A stretch of 55,485 bases of DNA, taken from assembly GCF_000346615.1 (NCBI RefSeq), contig NZ_ANNU01000012.1:1-55485 (forward strand), written 5' to 3'. Both the position numbers and the translations under genes were made by a program. The DNA is from Nafulsella turpanensis ZLM-10 (GTDB taxonomy: Bacteria > Bacteroidota > Bacteroidia > Cytophagales > Cyclobacteriaceae). This document shows, piece by piece, positions 8,125 through 17,179 of this stretch (its first letter is position 1; every line of letters begins with the position of its first letter). The notes beneath the pieces are model-generated. The model saw nothing but the letters and a program-made list of their open reading frames with translations, was not told the origin of the DNA and searched no databases.

Positions 8125-9810
8125 TTACATAGTCTTTTGTTCCCCTTCTTCACGCAGGAGCCTGCGCAGAATTTTACCAACATTGGATTTCGGCAGTTCT
8201 TCCCTAAATTCCACCACTTTCGGTACCTTGTAGGCAGTCATGTTTTCGCGGCAGTAGGCGATTAATTCATCCTTCGTTAGGCTCGGATCTTTCTTTACCA
8301 CACATGCTTTCACCACCTCACTTGACCGTTCGTCAGGTATTCCGATAGCAGCAATTTCAAGCACTTTCGGGTGCATGGCAATAATATCTTCAATCTCATT
8401 CGGGTACACATTAAAGCCCGAAACATTTATCATATCTTTCTTGCGGTCCACAATTTTAAAGTAACCGTCGGCCTGCATAATGCCCATATCGCCGGTCCGG
8501 AACCACTCTTTATGAAAGAATGCATTTTCAGAATCTTCGGGACGATTCCAGTAGCCCTGCATCACCTGTGGGCCACGGGCGCAAATTTCGCCAACCTCAC
8601 CTACTCCCATCTTATTTCCCTCTTCATCGAAAATAGCCATTTCTGTATTTGGCACCGGCAAACCAATCGTTCCCTGGTTTTCGCGCCCATCCAGCGGGTT
8701 TACACTTAGCACCGGGGAGGTTTCGCTTAGCCCGTAACCTTCTACCAGGGAAATACCTGTTACTTTTTTCCATTTTTCAGCAACAGCCTTTTGTACGGCC
8801 ATGCCACCACCAATGGCCGTTTTTAAATGACTGAAATCTACTGATGAAAAATCTGGTTGGTTGAGGAGCCCATTGTAAAGGGTATTTACCCCGGTTATAA
8901 GAGTAAAGGGGAATTTCTTCAGATCCTTGAGGAAGGCCTTCATATCTCTCGGGTTCGTTACCAGTATATTACGGGCACCGATGTGCGTCATAAATATCCC
9001 ATTTACCGCAAGCGCGAAAATATGGTAAAGCGGAATAGCCGTAATCATAATTTCCTGTTTTCCTTTTTCGAGCAATGGTTTAAACCATTCAGTTATCTGG
9101 AGGGTATGAGCAACGACATTCCTGTGGCTCAGCATCGCCCCTTTGGCCACCCCTGTTGTGCCGCCGGTATATTGCAGAAAAGCCAAATCTTCCGGTTTTA
9201 TCTCAGGCTTATCGAAAATGTACTTTTTACCTTTCGAGAGTACTTCTTTAAATGGAATGGCTTTTGGCAGCTTGTAGTCAGGCACCATCTTCTTCACTTT
9301 TTTCACTACAAAATTGACCAGACTGCCCTTTAAACCACCCAGCATATCGCCCAAATCAGTCACCACCACATGCTGAATATCAGTTTCAGGTAACACCTCT
9401 TCCAGGTGGTGAGCAAACATACTCATAATAACCACTGCCTTTACCCCGGCATCTTTAAACTGATGCTTCATTTCACGGGGTGTATATAACGGATTTGTAT
9501 TTACAACAACTAATCCGGCTCTTAAAGCACCAAACATGGCTACCGGGTACTGCAGGCAGTTGGGCATTTGAATGGCAATTCGGTCGCCTTTCTTCAATCC
9601 CATACCTTTCTGGAGATAAGCGGCAAAAGCCCGGGAGGCTTCATCGATCTCTTTGTAAGTATACGTTTTACCCATATTGTCAAAGGCTTTCAGATCAGCA
9701 TATTTCCTGAAGGCCTGATCGAGCATATCAACCAGAGAAGAATACTGGCTGTAATCTACCGTAGAAGCGACTCCTTGCGGGTATTCTTTTACCCAGGGAA
9801 AATTTTCCAT
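8125..9810 (-). CDS. fadD: Long-chain fatty acid-CoA ligase
   Basis: A 561-residue adenylate-forming enzyme, the same length as E. coli FadD. The AMP-binding P-loop YTGGTTGVAKG is at residues 214-224. Further family motifs are GYGLSETSP, the FACS-type WFRTGDMG and the hinge region VDRKKDMINVSGFNVYPNEIE. The conserved acyl-AMP lysine is Lys546 in PKSNVGKILRR. It activates long-chain fatty acids to acyl-CoA with ATP and feeds beta-oxidation or lipid synthesis at the inner face of the membrane. It is a single gene with its own terminator, and no other beta-oxidation gene is adjacent. Confidence 0.92.
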   Translation of the reverse strand: MENFPWVKEYPQGVASTVDYSQYSSLVDMLDQAFRKYADLKAFDNMGKTYTYKEIDEASRAFAAYLQKGMGLKKGDRIAIQMPNCLQYPVAMFGALRAGLVVVNTNPLYTPREMKHQFKDAGVKAVVIMSMFAHHLEEVLPETDIQHVVVTDLGDMLGGLKGSLVNFVVKKVKKMVPDYKLPKAIPFKEVLSKGKKYIFDKPEIKPEDLAFLQYTGGTTGVAKGAMLSHRNVVAHTLQITEWFKPLLEKGKQEIMITAIPLYHIFALAVNGIFMTHIGARNILVTNPRDMKAFLKDLKKFPFTLITGVNTLYNGLLNQPDFSSVDFSHLKTAIGGGMAVQKAVAEKWKKVTGISLVEGYGLSETSPVLSVNPLDGRENQGTIGLPVPNTEMAIFDEEGNKMGVGEVGEICARGPQVMQGYWNRPEDSENAFFHKEWFRTGDMGIMQADGYFKIVDRKKDMINVSGFNVYPNEIEDIIAMHPKVLEIAAIGIPDERSSEVVKACVVKKDPSLTKDELIAYCRENMTAYKVPKVVEFREELPKSNVGKILRRLLREEGEQKTM

Positions 9811-10178
9811 ATCCAGAATTTAAATATTATGCATGCAGATGAATAGTAGGTAGCAAAATAAGAGAAAAAATGAATTTTACCGATTGCAGACCTTAAAATA
9901 TAAAAATTTTATTTGCCTCCATATTTCAAATACAAAATTCTTCCCCCTTCTGTTTTAACAAAAAAGCTTGCCCTCCTTAAAAGGTTTGCTTTCCTTCTCA
10001 TGCAAACTAAAATAACTGAGAGCCTGTGGGCACTCCTCTTTCAAGCAGATCCTAAACAGCCTCTTAAGAGAAGATGGCCGTTCTCTGCTGTTAAAAAACA
10101 TAAAAGTAATTTCACCCGGTAATTTATAGCACGACAAGCGCAAAAAAGAAGGCTGGCCCAAAACGAGGCTGCTCCGGG

Positions 10179-10210
10179 TTTGGAAAGGAAGGCTTTAAGG
10201 GCTATTTTTG
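10179..10210 (+). promoter_or_regulatory. Candidate suf promoter P1 (Bacteroidota type)
   Basis: TTTG at 10179-10182, a 20-bp spacer, then TATTTTTG at 10203-10210. This fits the Bacteroidota housekeeping promoter TTTG/TAnnTTTG. It would give a leader of about 180 nt before sufB. Confidence 0.55.
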
Positions 10211-10351
10211 TGGAATATTTACATCTACTAAATTAAACGAAAGCATTGTAAATCAGGGAGATAACCCACTTTTAAAACTACACAAATAGTTGCCAAAGGC
10301 GTAATTATCATTTTATTACTTAAAGGGAACATATATTTTTAAATTATGTTA

Positions 10352-10359
10352 TACCTTTG
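10352..10359 (+). promoter_or_regulatory. Candidate suf promoter P2, -7 element
   Basis: TACCTTTG matches TAnnTTTG 35 nt before the sufB start. There is no clear TTG at the proper distance upstream, so this second, shorter-leader promoter is less certain than P1. Confidence 0.4.
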
Positions 10360-10394
10360 AAAGGTTATTTAGAATTAATCCAAACAAGATATAT

Positions 10395-11840
10395 ATGAGC
10401 AAAGACACCGAAATTCTTGATGAACTAACCAGCTCGGAATACAAGTATGGTTGGGAAAGCAAGTTCGAAGCGGAGTCGGCTCCTAAGGGGCTGAATGAGG
10501 ATACAGTTCGGTTTATTTCTGCTAAGAAAAATGAGCCGGAGTGGTTACTGGAGTGGCGCCTGAAGGCCTACCGCCACTGGCTCACGCTCACTGAACCAAA
10601 ATGGCCCAATGTAAAGTATCCTGAAGTTGACTTCCAGGATGCCATCTATTACTCGGCCCCAAAACAAAAAGCAAAACCAAAAAGCCTGGATGAGGTAGAT
10701 CCGGAGCTACGCGATACTTTTAAAAAGCTGGGTATTTCGCTGGAAGAGCAAAAGCGCCTGACAGGGGTAGCCGTCGATGCCGTAATTGACTCTGTATCGG
10801 TAGCCACTACCTTTAAAGAAAAGCTGGGCGAGCTTGGCATCATATTCTGTTCCTTCAGCGAGGCGGTACAGGAACACCCTGAGCTGGTAAAGAAATACCT
10901 CGGTTCGGTTGTGCCGATTACCGATAACTTTTATGCAACCCTGAATTCAGCCGTTTTCAGCGACGGCTCATTCTGCTATATTCCTAAGGGTGTACGTTGC
11001 CCAATGGAATTGTCGACCTACTTCCGTATCAATGCCGCTAACACCGGGCAGTTCGAGCGGACGCTAATTATTGCCGACGAAGGTTCCTATGTGAGCTACC
11101 TGGAAGGTTGTACCGCACCAATGCGGGCCGAAAACCAGATGCACGCGGCGGTAGTAGAAATTTATGCCGCTAAGAATGCAGAAGTAAAATACTCTACTGT
11201 ACAAAACTGGTATCCTGGCGATAAGCAGGGCCGAGGTGGTATCTATAACTTTGTAACCAAGCGTGGTATTTGCGCCGGCGATAATTCAAAAATCAGCTGG
11301 ACGCAGGTAGAAACAGGGTCGGCCATTACCTGGAAATACCCCAGCTGTATTCTGAAGGGTGATAATTCTGTTGGTGAATTTTACTCTGTGGCGGTAACAA
11401 ACAACTACCAGCAGGCCGATACCGGAACCAAAATGATTCATATCGGAAAAAACACCCGCAGCCGGATTGTTTCCAAGGGTGTATCTGCCGGTAAGAGCCA
11501 GAACAGCTATCGTGGGCTGGTGAAGATTATGAAACGTGCCGAAGGTGCCCGTAACTTCTCTCAGTGTGACTCCCTGCTTATGGGCGATAAATGTGGCGCA
11601 CATACATTCCCTTATATCGAAATTGAAAACAGCACGGGTAAGGTGGAGCACGAAGCGACCACTTCTAAAATTGGCGAAGACCAGATTTTCTACTGTAACC
11701 AGCGTGGTATAAATACAGAAGATGCCGTAGCCCTGATTGTAAACGGTTACTGCAAGGAAGTTTTAAACCAGCTCCCGATGGAGTTTGCGGTAGAAGCCCA
11801 GAAGTTACTGGCATTGACACTTGAAGGAAGCGTAGGTTAA
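10395..11840 (+). CDS. sufB: Fe-S cluster assembly scaffold SufB
   Basis: A 481-residue SufB, the scaffold subunit of the cytosolic SufBC2D complex that assembles Fe-S clusters. Conserved segments include the TKRGICAGD loop (Cys293), [19 protein letters not shown] (Cys391 and Cys400) and [17 protein letters not shown] (Glu420, Cys434); these cysteines and the glutamate are the usual candidates for sulfur receipt and cluster ligation. Length and motifs are normal for the family. It is the first gene of sufB-C-D-S-E. The 123-bp gap to sufC contains a strong hairpin, unlike the close spacing of the rest of the operon. No iscR or sufR regulator gene is adjacent. Confidence 0.97.
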   Translation: MSKDTEILDELTSSEYKYGWESKFEAESAPKGLNEDTVRFISAKKNEPEWLLEWRLKAYRHWLTLTEPKWPNVKYPEVDFQDAIYYSAPKQKAKPKSLDEVDPELRDTFKKLGISLEEQKRLTGVAVDAVIDSVSVATTFKEKLGELGIIFCSFSEAVQEHPELVKKYLGSVVPITDNFYATLNSAVFSDGSFCYIPKGVRCPMELSTYFRINAANTGQFERTLIIADEGSYVSYLEGCTAPMRAENQMHAAVVEIYAAKNAEVKYSTVQNWYPGDKQGRGGIYNFVTKRGICAGDNSKISWTQVETGSAITWKYPSCILKGDNSVGEFYSVAVTNNYQQADTGTKMIHIGKNTRSRIVSKGVSAGKSQNSYRGLVKIMKRAEGARNFSQCDSLLMGDKCGAHTFPYIEIENSTGKVEHEATTSKIGEDQIFYCNQRGINTEDAVALIVNGYCKEVLNQLPMEFAVEAQKLLALTLEGSVG

Positions 11841-11862
11841 GCATTTATTATCATTTTTAATT

Positions 11863-11897
11863 GCTGAACCATGCCATCTAAAAGTGCATGGTTCAGC
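11863..11897 (+). repeat. Perfect 12-bp inverted repeat between sufB and sufC
   Basis: GCTGAACCATGC (11863-11874) and its exact complement (11886-11897) enclose an 11-nt loop. Neither strand has a T run next to it, so it does not look like a simple terminator. It may stabilise or process the mRNA. Confidence 0.75.
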
Positions 11898-11963
11898 CAT
11901 GTAAAAGGGGCTTCCCCATTATTTATATAAGAATTATCATAAGCTATTTAAGCACCACCCGAT

Positions 11964-12725
11964 ATGTTAAGCATCAATAATTTACAGGCTTCTATAAACG
12001 GCGAACCCATCCTGAAAGGTATCAACCTCGAAGTAAAGGCTGGCGAAGTGCACGCCATTATGGGTCCTAACGGCTCCGGAAAAAGTACCCTTGCCTCTGT
12101 TCTGGCCGGCCGTGAAGAATATGAAGTTACTGGCGGAACCGCCACTTTTAAGGGAAAAGACCTGCTGGATTTGGCACCGGAAGACCGTGCCCGTGAAGGC
12201 GTTTTCCTCGCCTTCCAGTATCCTATCGAAATTCCCGGTGTAAGCTCCACCAACTTCCTTAAAACTGCCATTAACCAGGTGCGGGAATACCGCGGACAGG
12301 CTCCGCTCGATGCCGTTTCTTTCCTTAAAATTGTTAAAGAGAAGATGAAGCTGGTGGAAATTGACCAGTCCCTCCTGAACCGTTCACTGAACGAAGGCTT
12401 TTCCGGCGGTGAAAAGAAGCGTAATGAAATTTTCCAGATGGCGATGCTGGAGCCAACACTTTCCATTCTGGATGAAACCGACTCCGGACTGGATATTGAT
12501 GCCCTTCGCATCGTCGCCAATGGCGTAAATAAGCTAAAAAGACCAGATAATGCTACCATTGTGGTTACGCACTACCAGCGTCTGCTCGACTATATTGTGC
12601 CGGATTTTGTACACGTACTGTACAAAGGGCGCATCGTTAAATCAGGCACCAAAGAGCTGGCCCTTGAGCTGGAAGAAAGAGGCTATGACTGGATTAAGGA
12701 AGAGGCCGATAACATAAAGGCCTAA
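11964..12725 (+). CDS. sufC: Fe-S assembly ATPase SufC
   Basis: A 253-residue ABC-type ATPase, the energy-providing subunit of SufBC2D. Walker A GPNGSGKS is at 34-41, the signature FSGGEKKRNE at 146-155 and Walker B LSILDETDSGLD at 167-178. The Asp-Glu-Thr-Asp-Ser-Gly-Leu-Asp form is typical of SufC. The protein is soluble and has no membrane segment. It lies 45 bp before sufD. Length and motifs are complete. Confidence 0.97.
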   Translation: MLSINNLQASINGEPILKGINLEVKAGEVHAIMGPNGSGKSTLASVLAGREEYEVTGGTATFKGKDLLDLAPEDRAREGVFLAFQYPIEIPGVSSTNFLKTAINQVREYRGQAPLDAVSFLKIVKEKMKLVEIDQSLLNRSLNEGFSGGEKKRNEIFQMAMLEPTLSILDETDSGLDIDALRIVANGVNKLKRPDNATIVVTHYQRLLDYIVPDFVHVLYKGRIVKSGTKELALELEERGYDWIKEEADNIKA

Positions 12726-12770
12726 TAAACTTTTTCCATTTTTTTCACTACAGCCAACGACTATTGTACC

Positions 12771-14099
12771 ATGAGTACTACTACCGATATTAAAAGCAGT
12801 TTTATCAGCCAATACAGGGAGTTTGAAAAAAGCCTGAATGGCAGCGCAAAAGGCCCTCTGCACCAGTTGCGGAAAGAAGCCATGGGTATTTTCGAGGAAA
12901 CTGGTTTTCCGCATGCCAAAAACGAAGAGTATAAATATAGCAATATTGGCAAAGCATTGGAGAAGCAGCTTGCAGGGCAGGCTATCACCCAGGCCTCTTC
13001 GCTGGATGCTGCCGGTGTTCAGCCGTTCCTTTTTGATGAGCTTGAAGCCAATCAACTGGTTTTCATCAACGGGCAGTATCGTCCGGAGCTGAGCAGCCTT
13101 ATCAGCAATAATTCCGAAGTGGTTATTAAAGAGCTAAGTGAGGCATATCAGGAGCAGCCAGAGCTGGTGGCAAACGCCCTCAGTAAAGAGGCTAATCCGG
13201 CGACCGATGCTTTCCTTGCCCTTAATACGGCCTTTGTGCAGCATGGCATCTTTTTACATGTGCCAGACAAAGCAGTGGTTTCTCAGCCTATTGTGCTTCA
13301 TTTTATTTCCGACAGCAGCAGGGGAACGACCACCAGCCAGCCACGAAACCTTTTCCTGATTGGCAAAAGCGCTCAAATCAGCGTTGTAGAGGCATTCCAT
13401 TCTGTAGGGGAGCAAAGCAGCTTTACCAATATTGTAACCACCATTGATGTTAAAGAAAACGCACAGGTCGATTATTTCAAACTACAGACTGAACAGGATA
13501 ATAGCCTGCAGGTAAATACTACCCAGGTACAGCAAGAGGCAAACAGCCGCTTTACCGCCACTACCATTACCCTTGGCGGTGGACTGGTGCGAAACAACCT
13601 TAACATTGCCCAGAATGCTTCGAATATTGAGTCAAATATGTTTGGGCTTTACTTCCTGCACGGAAAGCAGCATGTAGATAACCATACGGTCGTTGACCAC
13701 CGCAAACCTCACTGCCAGAGCAACGAATTATATAAAGGCATTATGGATGATGCCTCCACCGGTGTTTTCAATGGTAAAATATTCGTAAGGCAGGAAGCCC
13801 AGAAGACCAATGCCTTCCAGTCTAACAAAAACATTCTGCTTTCCGACAATGCCACTATCAATACCAAGCCTCAGCTGGAGATTTGGGCCGATGATGTAAA
13901 GTGTTCACACGGAGCCACTACAGGCCAGATTGATGAGGAGCAGGTGTTTTATCTTCGTGCCCGAGGCATTAGCGAAGAAAGCGCCCGGGCCATGTTACTA
14001 TATGCCTTTGCGGCCGATATTATTGACCAGATAAGTATTGAGCCTCTGAAGGCGCGTTTCCTGAAATTCCTTTCAGATAAGCTTCAAACCCAGATATAA
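12771..14099 (+). CDS. sufD: Fe-S assembly protein SufD
   Basis: A 442-residue SufD, the SufB paralogue that pairs with it in the SufBC2D scaffold. The N-terminal helical part (residues about 1-140) is followed by the right-handed beta-helix core. Recognisable segments are NIVTTIDVKENAQVDYFKLQ, VVDHRKPHCQSNELYKGI, QTNKNILLSDNATINTKP-like residues around 345-365, and DVKCSHGATTGQIDEEQVFYL-like residues around 375-395, whose Cys/His are conserved in SufD. Its stop codon (TAA, 14097-14099) is one base from the sufS start, pointing to translational coupling. Confidence 0.95.
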   Translation: MSTTTDIKSSFISQYREFEKSLNGSAKGPLHQLRKEAMGIFEETGFPHAKNEEYKYSNIGKALEKQLAGQAITQASSLDAAGVQPFLFDELEANQLVFINGQYRPELSSLISNNSEVVIKELSEAYQEQPELVANALSKEANPATDAFLALNTAFVQHGIFLHVPDKAVVSQPIVLHFISDSSRGTTTSQPRNLFLIGKSAQISVVEAFHSVGEQSSFTNIVTTIDVKENAQVDYFKLQTEQDNSLQVNTTQVQQEANSRFTATTITLGGGLVRNNLNIAQNASNIESNMFGLYFLHGKQHVDNHTVVDHRKPHCQSNELYKGIMDDASTGVFNGKIFVRQEAQKTNAFQSNKNILLSDNATINTKPQLEIWADDVKCSHGATTGQIDEEQVFYLRARGISEESARAMLLYAFAADIIDQISIEPLKARFLKFLSDKLQTQI

Positions 14100-14100
14100 A

Positions 14101-15375
14101 ATGAATAATAATACCAGCGAACATACCATCACCAGTTCAGGAACAGCCGGCTCTCCGGCTCTGGACATTGACAAAATCAGGGAGCTCTTCCCTGTGTTGC
14201 ATCAGGAGGTAAACGGGCAGTCGCTGGTTTACTTCGATAATGCAGCCACTACGCAAAAGCCAAAGCCTGTATTAGACGCCCTTCATGACTATTATACCAG
14301 CATGAATGCGAATATACACCGGGGCGTACATACGCTGGCCGACCGGGCAACGGCTGCCTTTGAAGCCACACGCGAAAGCATTCGTCGCTTTATTAATGCT
14401 GCGGAAAAAGAAGAAATTATCTTTACCAAGGGGACTACTGATGGTCTTAACCTAATTGCTGCAACCTGGGGCCGGGCTAACATTCAGCAGGGCGATGAAA
14501 TTATAATTTCAGCACTGGAGCATCACAGCAATATTGTTCCATGGCAAATGCTTTGCCAGGAAAAAGGTGCTACCCTAAAGGTTATTCCGATAGATGGGAA
14601 TGGAGATATTCGGTTGGAGGAATTCGAAAAGCTCCTGACGAATAAAACAAAGTTAATTTCTATTGTCCATGCGTCCAATGCTTTGGGCACCATCAATCCT
14701 ATTGAAGCAGTAATTAAAAAAGGTCATGAGGCAGGTGCCGTAGTGGTAATTGACGGGGCCCAGGCCAGTGCCCACATCACTCTGGATGTACAGGCGTTGG
14801 ATTGCGACTTTTATGTATTCTCCGGCCATAAAATGTATGCGCCAACCGGCACGGGCATAGTGTATGGCAAACGCAGTTTGCTCGAAGCAATGCCACCTTA
14901 CCAGGGCGGTGGGGAAATGATTAAAGAGGTTACTTTCGAAAAAACGACCTACAATGTAATTCCCTATAAATTCGAAGCCGGCACCCCAAATATTGCCGAT
15001 ATTGTGGCTTTTCGACATGGGGTGGAATTTATTGAAATGTTAGGCAGGAAAAAAATTGCCGAATATGAGGAGCAGCTCCTCTCCTATGCAAAAGAAAAGC
15101 TTTCAGAAGTGCCCGGGCTACGCTTTATTGGTACTGCCAAAAGGAAAGTAAGTGTTGTTTCCTTTGCGATAGAAGGTGTACATCATTTTGATGTAGGCAT
15201 GATGCTCGATGCCAAAGGTATTGCGGTAAGAACCGGCCACCACTGTACCCAGCCTCTGATGCGGATGTTAGGTATTGAAGGAACAGTTCGGGCTTCCTTC
15301 TCTGTTTATAACACGACGGCTGAAATTGACCGCTTAGCCGAAGGTTTGAAGGGTATTGTAAAAATGATGAGATAG
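14101..15375 (+). CDS. sufS: Cysteine desulfurase SufS
   Basis: A 424-residue class V aminotransferase-fold enzyme that takes sulfur from cysteine using pyridoxal phosphate. The PLP-binding Lys244 lies in FSGHKMYAPTG, the PLP-contact His141-142 in ALEHHSN and the persulfide Cys382 in VRTGHHCTQPLM, the short-loop group II (SufS) form. About 20 extra residues rich in Ser, Thr and Asn precede the catalytic domain (which starts near LDIDKIRELFP), making it slightly longer than E. coli SufS. It begins one base after sufD and is followed by its sulfur acceptor sufE after 3 bp. Confidence 0.96.
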   Translation: MNNNTSEHTITSSGTAGSPALDIDKIRELFPVLHQEVNGQSLVYFDNAATTQKPKPVLDALHDYYTSMNANIHRGVHTLADRATAAFEATRESIRRFINAAEKEEIIFTKGTTDGLNLIAATWGRANIQQGDEIIISALEHHSNIVPWQMLCQEKGATLKVIPIDGNGDIRLEEFEKLLTNKTKLISIVHASNALGTINPIEAVIKKGHEAGAVVVIDGAQASAHITLDVQALDCDFYVFSGHKMYAPTGTGIVYGKRSLLEAMPPYQGGGEMIKEVTFEKTTYNVIPYKFEAGTPNIADIVAFRHGVEFIEMLGRKKIAEYEEQLLSYAKEKLSEVPGLRFIGTAKRKVSVVSFAIEGVHHFDVGMMLDAKGIAVRTGHHCTQPLMRMLGIEGTVRASFSVYNTTAEIDRLAEGLKGIVKMMR

Positions 15376-15378
15376 TGC

Positions 15379-15816
15379 ATGAATAAGGCTTCCATAAACG
15401 AAATACAGGACGAAATAATAGAAGAGTTCAGCCTTTTTGAAGGGGATCAACATGCCAAGCTCGAATATATTTTCGACCTCAGCAAGCAGCTGCCCGATTT
15501 GCCTGAAGAGCATAAAAAGGAAGAAAACCTGATAAAAGGCTGCCAAAGTAAAGTGTGGCTCATTTCAGAACGAGAAGGTGATATTCTTTTTTACAAGGCC
15601 GATAGCAATACTGCCATTACCAAAGGGCTTATTTCTTTGCTCATTAGGGTATTATCGGGCCAGAAGATGGAAGATATTGCCAGGGCAGATCTTTACTTTA
15701 TCCCGGAAATTGGTATGAGCCAGTTTATTGGCTCTCAGCGGTCCAATGGCTTTGCCAATATGGTAAGTAAAATGAAGCTCGATGCAGCCGTGGCCTATAA
15801 AGAGTTGCAAAATTAA
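15379..15816 (+). CDS. sufE: Sulfur acceptor SufE
   Basis: A 145-residue SufE. The sulfur-accepting cysteine is Cys55 in LIKGCQSKVWL, the hallmark of the family. SufE receives persulfide sulfur from SufS, stimulates its activity and passes the sulfur to SufB. It starts 3 bp after sufS and has normal length. A small hairpin (ATTACTTA, AAAA loop, TAAGTAAT at 15852-15871) lies in the 82-bp gap to the next gene. Confidence 0.95.
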   Translation: MNKASINEIQDEIIEEFSLFEGDQHAKLEYIFDLSKQLPDLPEEHKKEENLIKGCQSKVWLISEREGDILFYKADSNTAITKGLISLLIRVLSGQKMEDIARADLYFIPEIGMSQFIGSQRSNGFANMVSKMKLDAAVAYKELQN

Positions 15817-15898
15817 ATAATAAAATCAGGGATTGCCTGGCTTGCCAAGTAATTACTTAAAAATAAGTAATAAACCCTATTAAAAAAACAATACAACT

Positions 15899-16234
15899 AT
15901 GGCAGAAGAAGAAAATAAGGAACAGTCTGGGGATTCTCTTCGCGATAAGGTGCTGAACGCCATAAAAAGGGTATATGATCCTGAGATTCCGGTAGATGTA
16001 TATGAACTGGGACTGATCTATGAAATCAGCGTGTATCCTGTTAATAATGTTTATGTACTAATGACGCTCACTTCGCCGGCCTGCCCCAGTGCAGAACAAA
16101 TTCCCGGAGAGGTAGAAAGAAATATCAAGGAAATTGAAGGCGTAAATGATGTAAAAGTCGAGCTGACCTTTGATCCACCTTATACGCAGGATATGATGTC
16201 CGAAGCCGCCAAGCTTGAGCTAGGCTTTTTATAA
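15899..16234 (+). CDS. SufT/MIP18-family (DUF59) Fe-S protein
   Basis: A 111-residue DUF59 protein. The family motif YDPEIPVDVYELGLIYEI is at about residues 26-43, and the conserved Cys62 lies in LTSPACPSAEQIP. DUF59 proteins (SufT, PaaD-like, eukaryotic MIP18) help maturation or transfer of Fe-S clusters. Its position directly after sufE is the common arrangement in suf operons and supports a role as SufT. The charged N-terminus (first about 12 residues) is poorly conserved. Confidence 0.9.
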   Translation: MAEEENKEQSGDSLRDKVLNAIKRVYDPEIPVDVYELGLIYEISVYPVNNVYVLMTLTSPACPSAEQIPGEVERNIKEIEGVNDVKVELTFDPPYTQDMMSEAAKLELGFL

Positions 16235-16341
16235 GATAATTATGAGTCTTTAGTCATGAGCTCCGGAGTAATTTCACCCCAATCTCTGGCTCTGGATTCC
16301 TGGTTAAATAAATTAAATTTTCAATTTAGTACTTTAAAAAT

Positions 16342-16758
16342 ATGTATCCAGAAGAATTAGTAGCGCCTATGCGCACCGATCTGACCTCAGTAGGTTTTCA
16401 GGAACTAAGGTCTGCCGAGGAAGTAGAAAATATCTTAAATGAAGAGCAGGGTACTACTCTTTTAGTAATTAACTCTGTTTGTGGCTGTGCAGCAGGCTCT
16501 GCACGCCCTGGCGTAAAAATGGCGGTTAATAACAGTGCCAAGAAGCCTGGTAAACTCGCCACCGTATTTGCCGGTGTAGATAAAGAAGCCGTTGCCAAGG
16601 CAAGGGAATATACCATGCCTTATCCTCCTTCTTCTCCATCTATTGCCCTGTTCAAAAATGGTGAACTGGTGCATTTTGTAGAACGCCATCATATAGAAGG
16701 CCGCTCTGCAGATATGATTGCCAACCACCTTGTACAGGTTTTCCAGGAGTATTGTTAA
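16342..16758 (+). CDS. Bacilliredoxin (BrxA/BrxB, YphP/YqiW family)
   Basis: A 138-residue thioredoxin-fold protein with the family's unusual Cys-Gly-Cys site (Cys47-Gly48-Cys49) in INSVCGCAAGSARPG. In Bacillus these proteins remove bacillithiol from S-bacillithiolated proteins. The later segments MPYPPSSPSIALFKNGELVHF and HHIEGRSADMIANHL match the family. Bacillithiol is also made by some Bacteroidota, but no bacillithiol biosynthesis gene is in this window, so the thiol partner is inferred. It closes the suf cluster 107 bp after the SufT gene and is followed by a terminator; a link to oxidative protection of Fe-S assembly is plausible. Confidence 0.92.
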   Translation: MYPEELVAPMRTDLTSVGFQELRSAEEVENILNEEQGTTLLVINSVCGCAAGSARPGVKMAVNNSAKKPGKLATVFAGVDKEAVAKAREYTMPYPPSSPSIALFKNGELVHFVERHHIEGRSADMIANHLVQVFQEYC

Positions 16759-17179
16759 TCATTCATTCCTGAGATAAAGGAGCCTGTAAAGGCCTTTACA
16801 GAAGCTTGAAGCTGTCCAGAAATGGGCAGCTTTTTTTTTGGAATGGAAAAAAAGATTTGAAAGATGAAAGAAATGTTTTCCAATTTCAAGCAGAATCCAC
16901 AATTAGAACTAATCGTTCCTTCCTAACTCTTACCCCACCTCACCTTTTCGTACTTTTACTTTTCAGCTAACTACAGTTCAGCAACTGCACCAGCAGCTTA
17001 GCTTTCCGCATGCGGCTGCACTGAGGTTTAAGGTGTTAGCAGTGCAGGCTCACCTTTCTGTGGTAAGTATGAAGTTCGTCTGCTCCCGTTCGCTGTTCAA
17101 GCCAGAGAGCCTTTTCTTTATGCAGTCTTTTTCATGATTCCTTTGTAATTTGGAGCCTGATCAAAAGTAAAAATTGAAA
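16759..17179. other. Intergenic region after the suf cluster
   Basis: 421 bp. It holds a perfect palindrome (CTGTAAAGGCCTTTACAG, 16784-16801), the terminator at 16809-16840 and the upstream region of the amidohydrolase. No exact Bacteroidota -7 element and no small ORF of note were seen. Confidence 0.5.
16809..16840 (+). terminator. Intrinsic terminator of the suf-bacilliredoxin cluster
   Basis: An 8-bp stem (AGCTGTCC/GGGCAGCT, one G-T pair) is followed by nine or more T. A perfect 18-bp palindrome (16784-16801) directly precedes it. Confidence 0.85.

Larger units (their letters stand above)
9811..10394. other. Divergent intergenic region between fadD and sufB
   Basis: 584 bp holding the fadD upstream region and two promoter-like elements for the suf operon (10179-10210 and 10352-10359). 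Short open frames on both strands (for example 9913-10122 and 9955-10161) overlap each other, lack family features and are probably chance. No IscR/SufR-type palindrome was recognised. Confidence 0.5.

Noticed and set aside
9913-10161. Two short open frames on opposite strands between fadD and sufB
   Set aside because: They overlap each other, show no conserved features and lie in promoter DNA.
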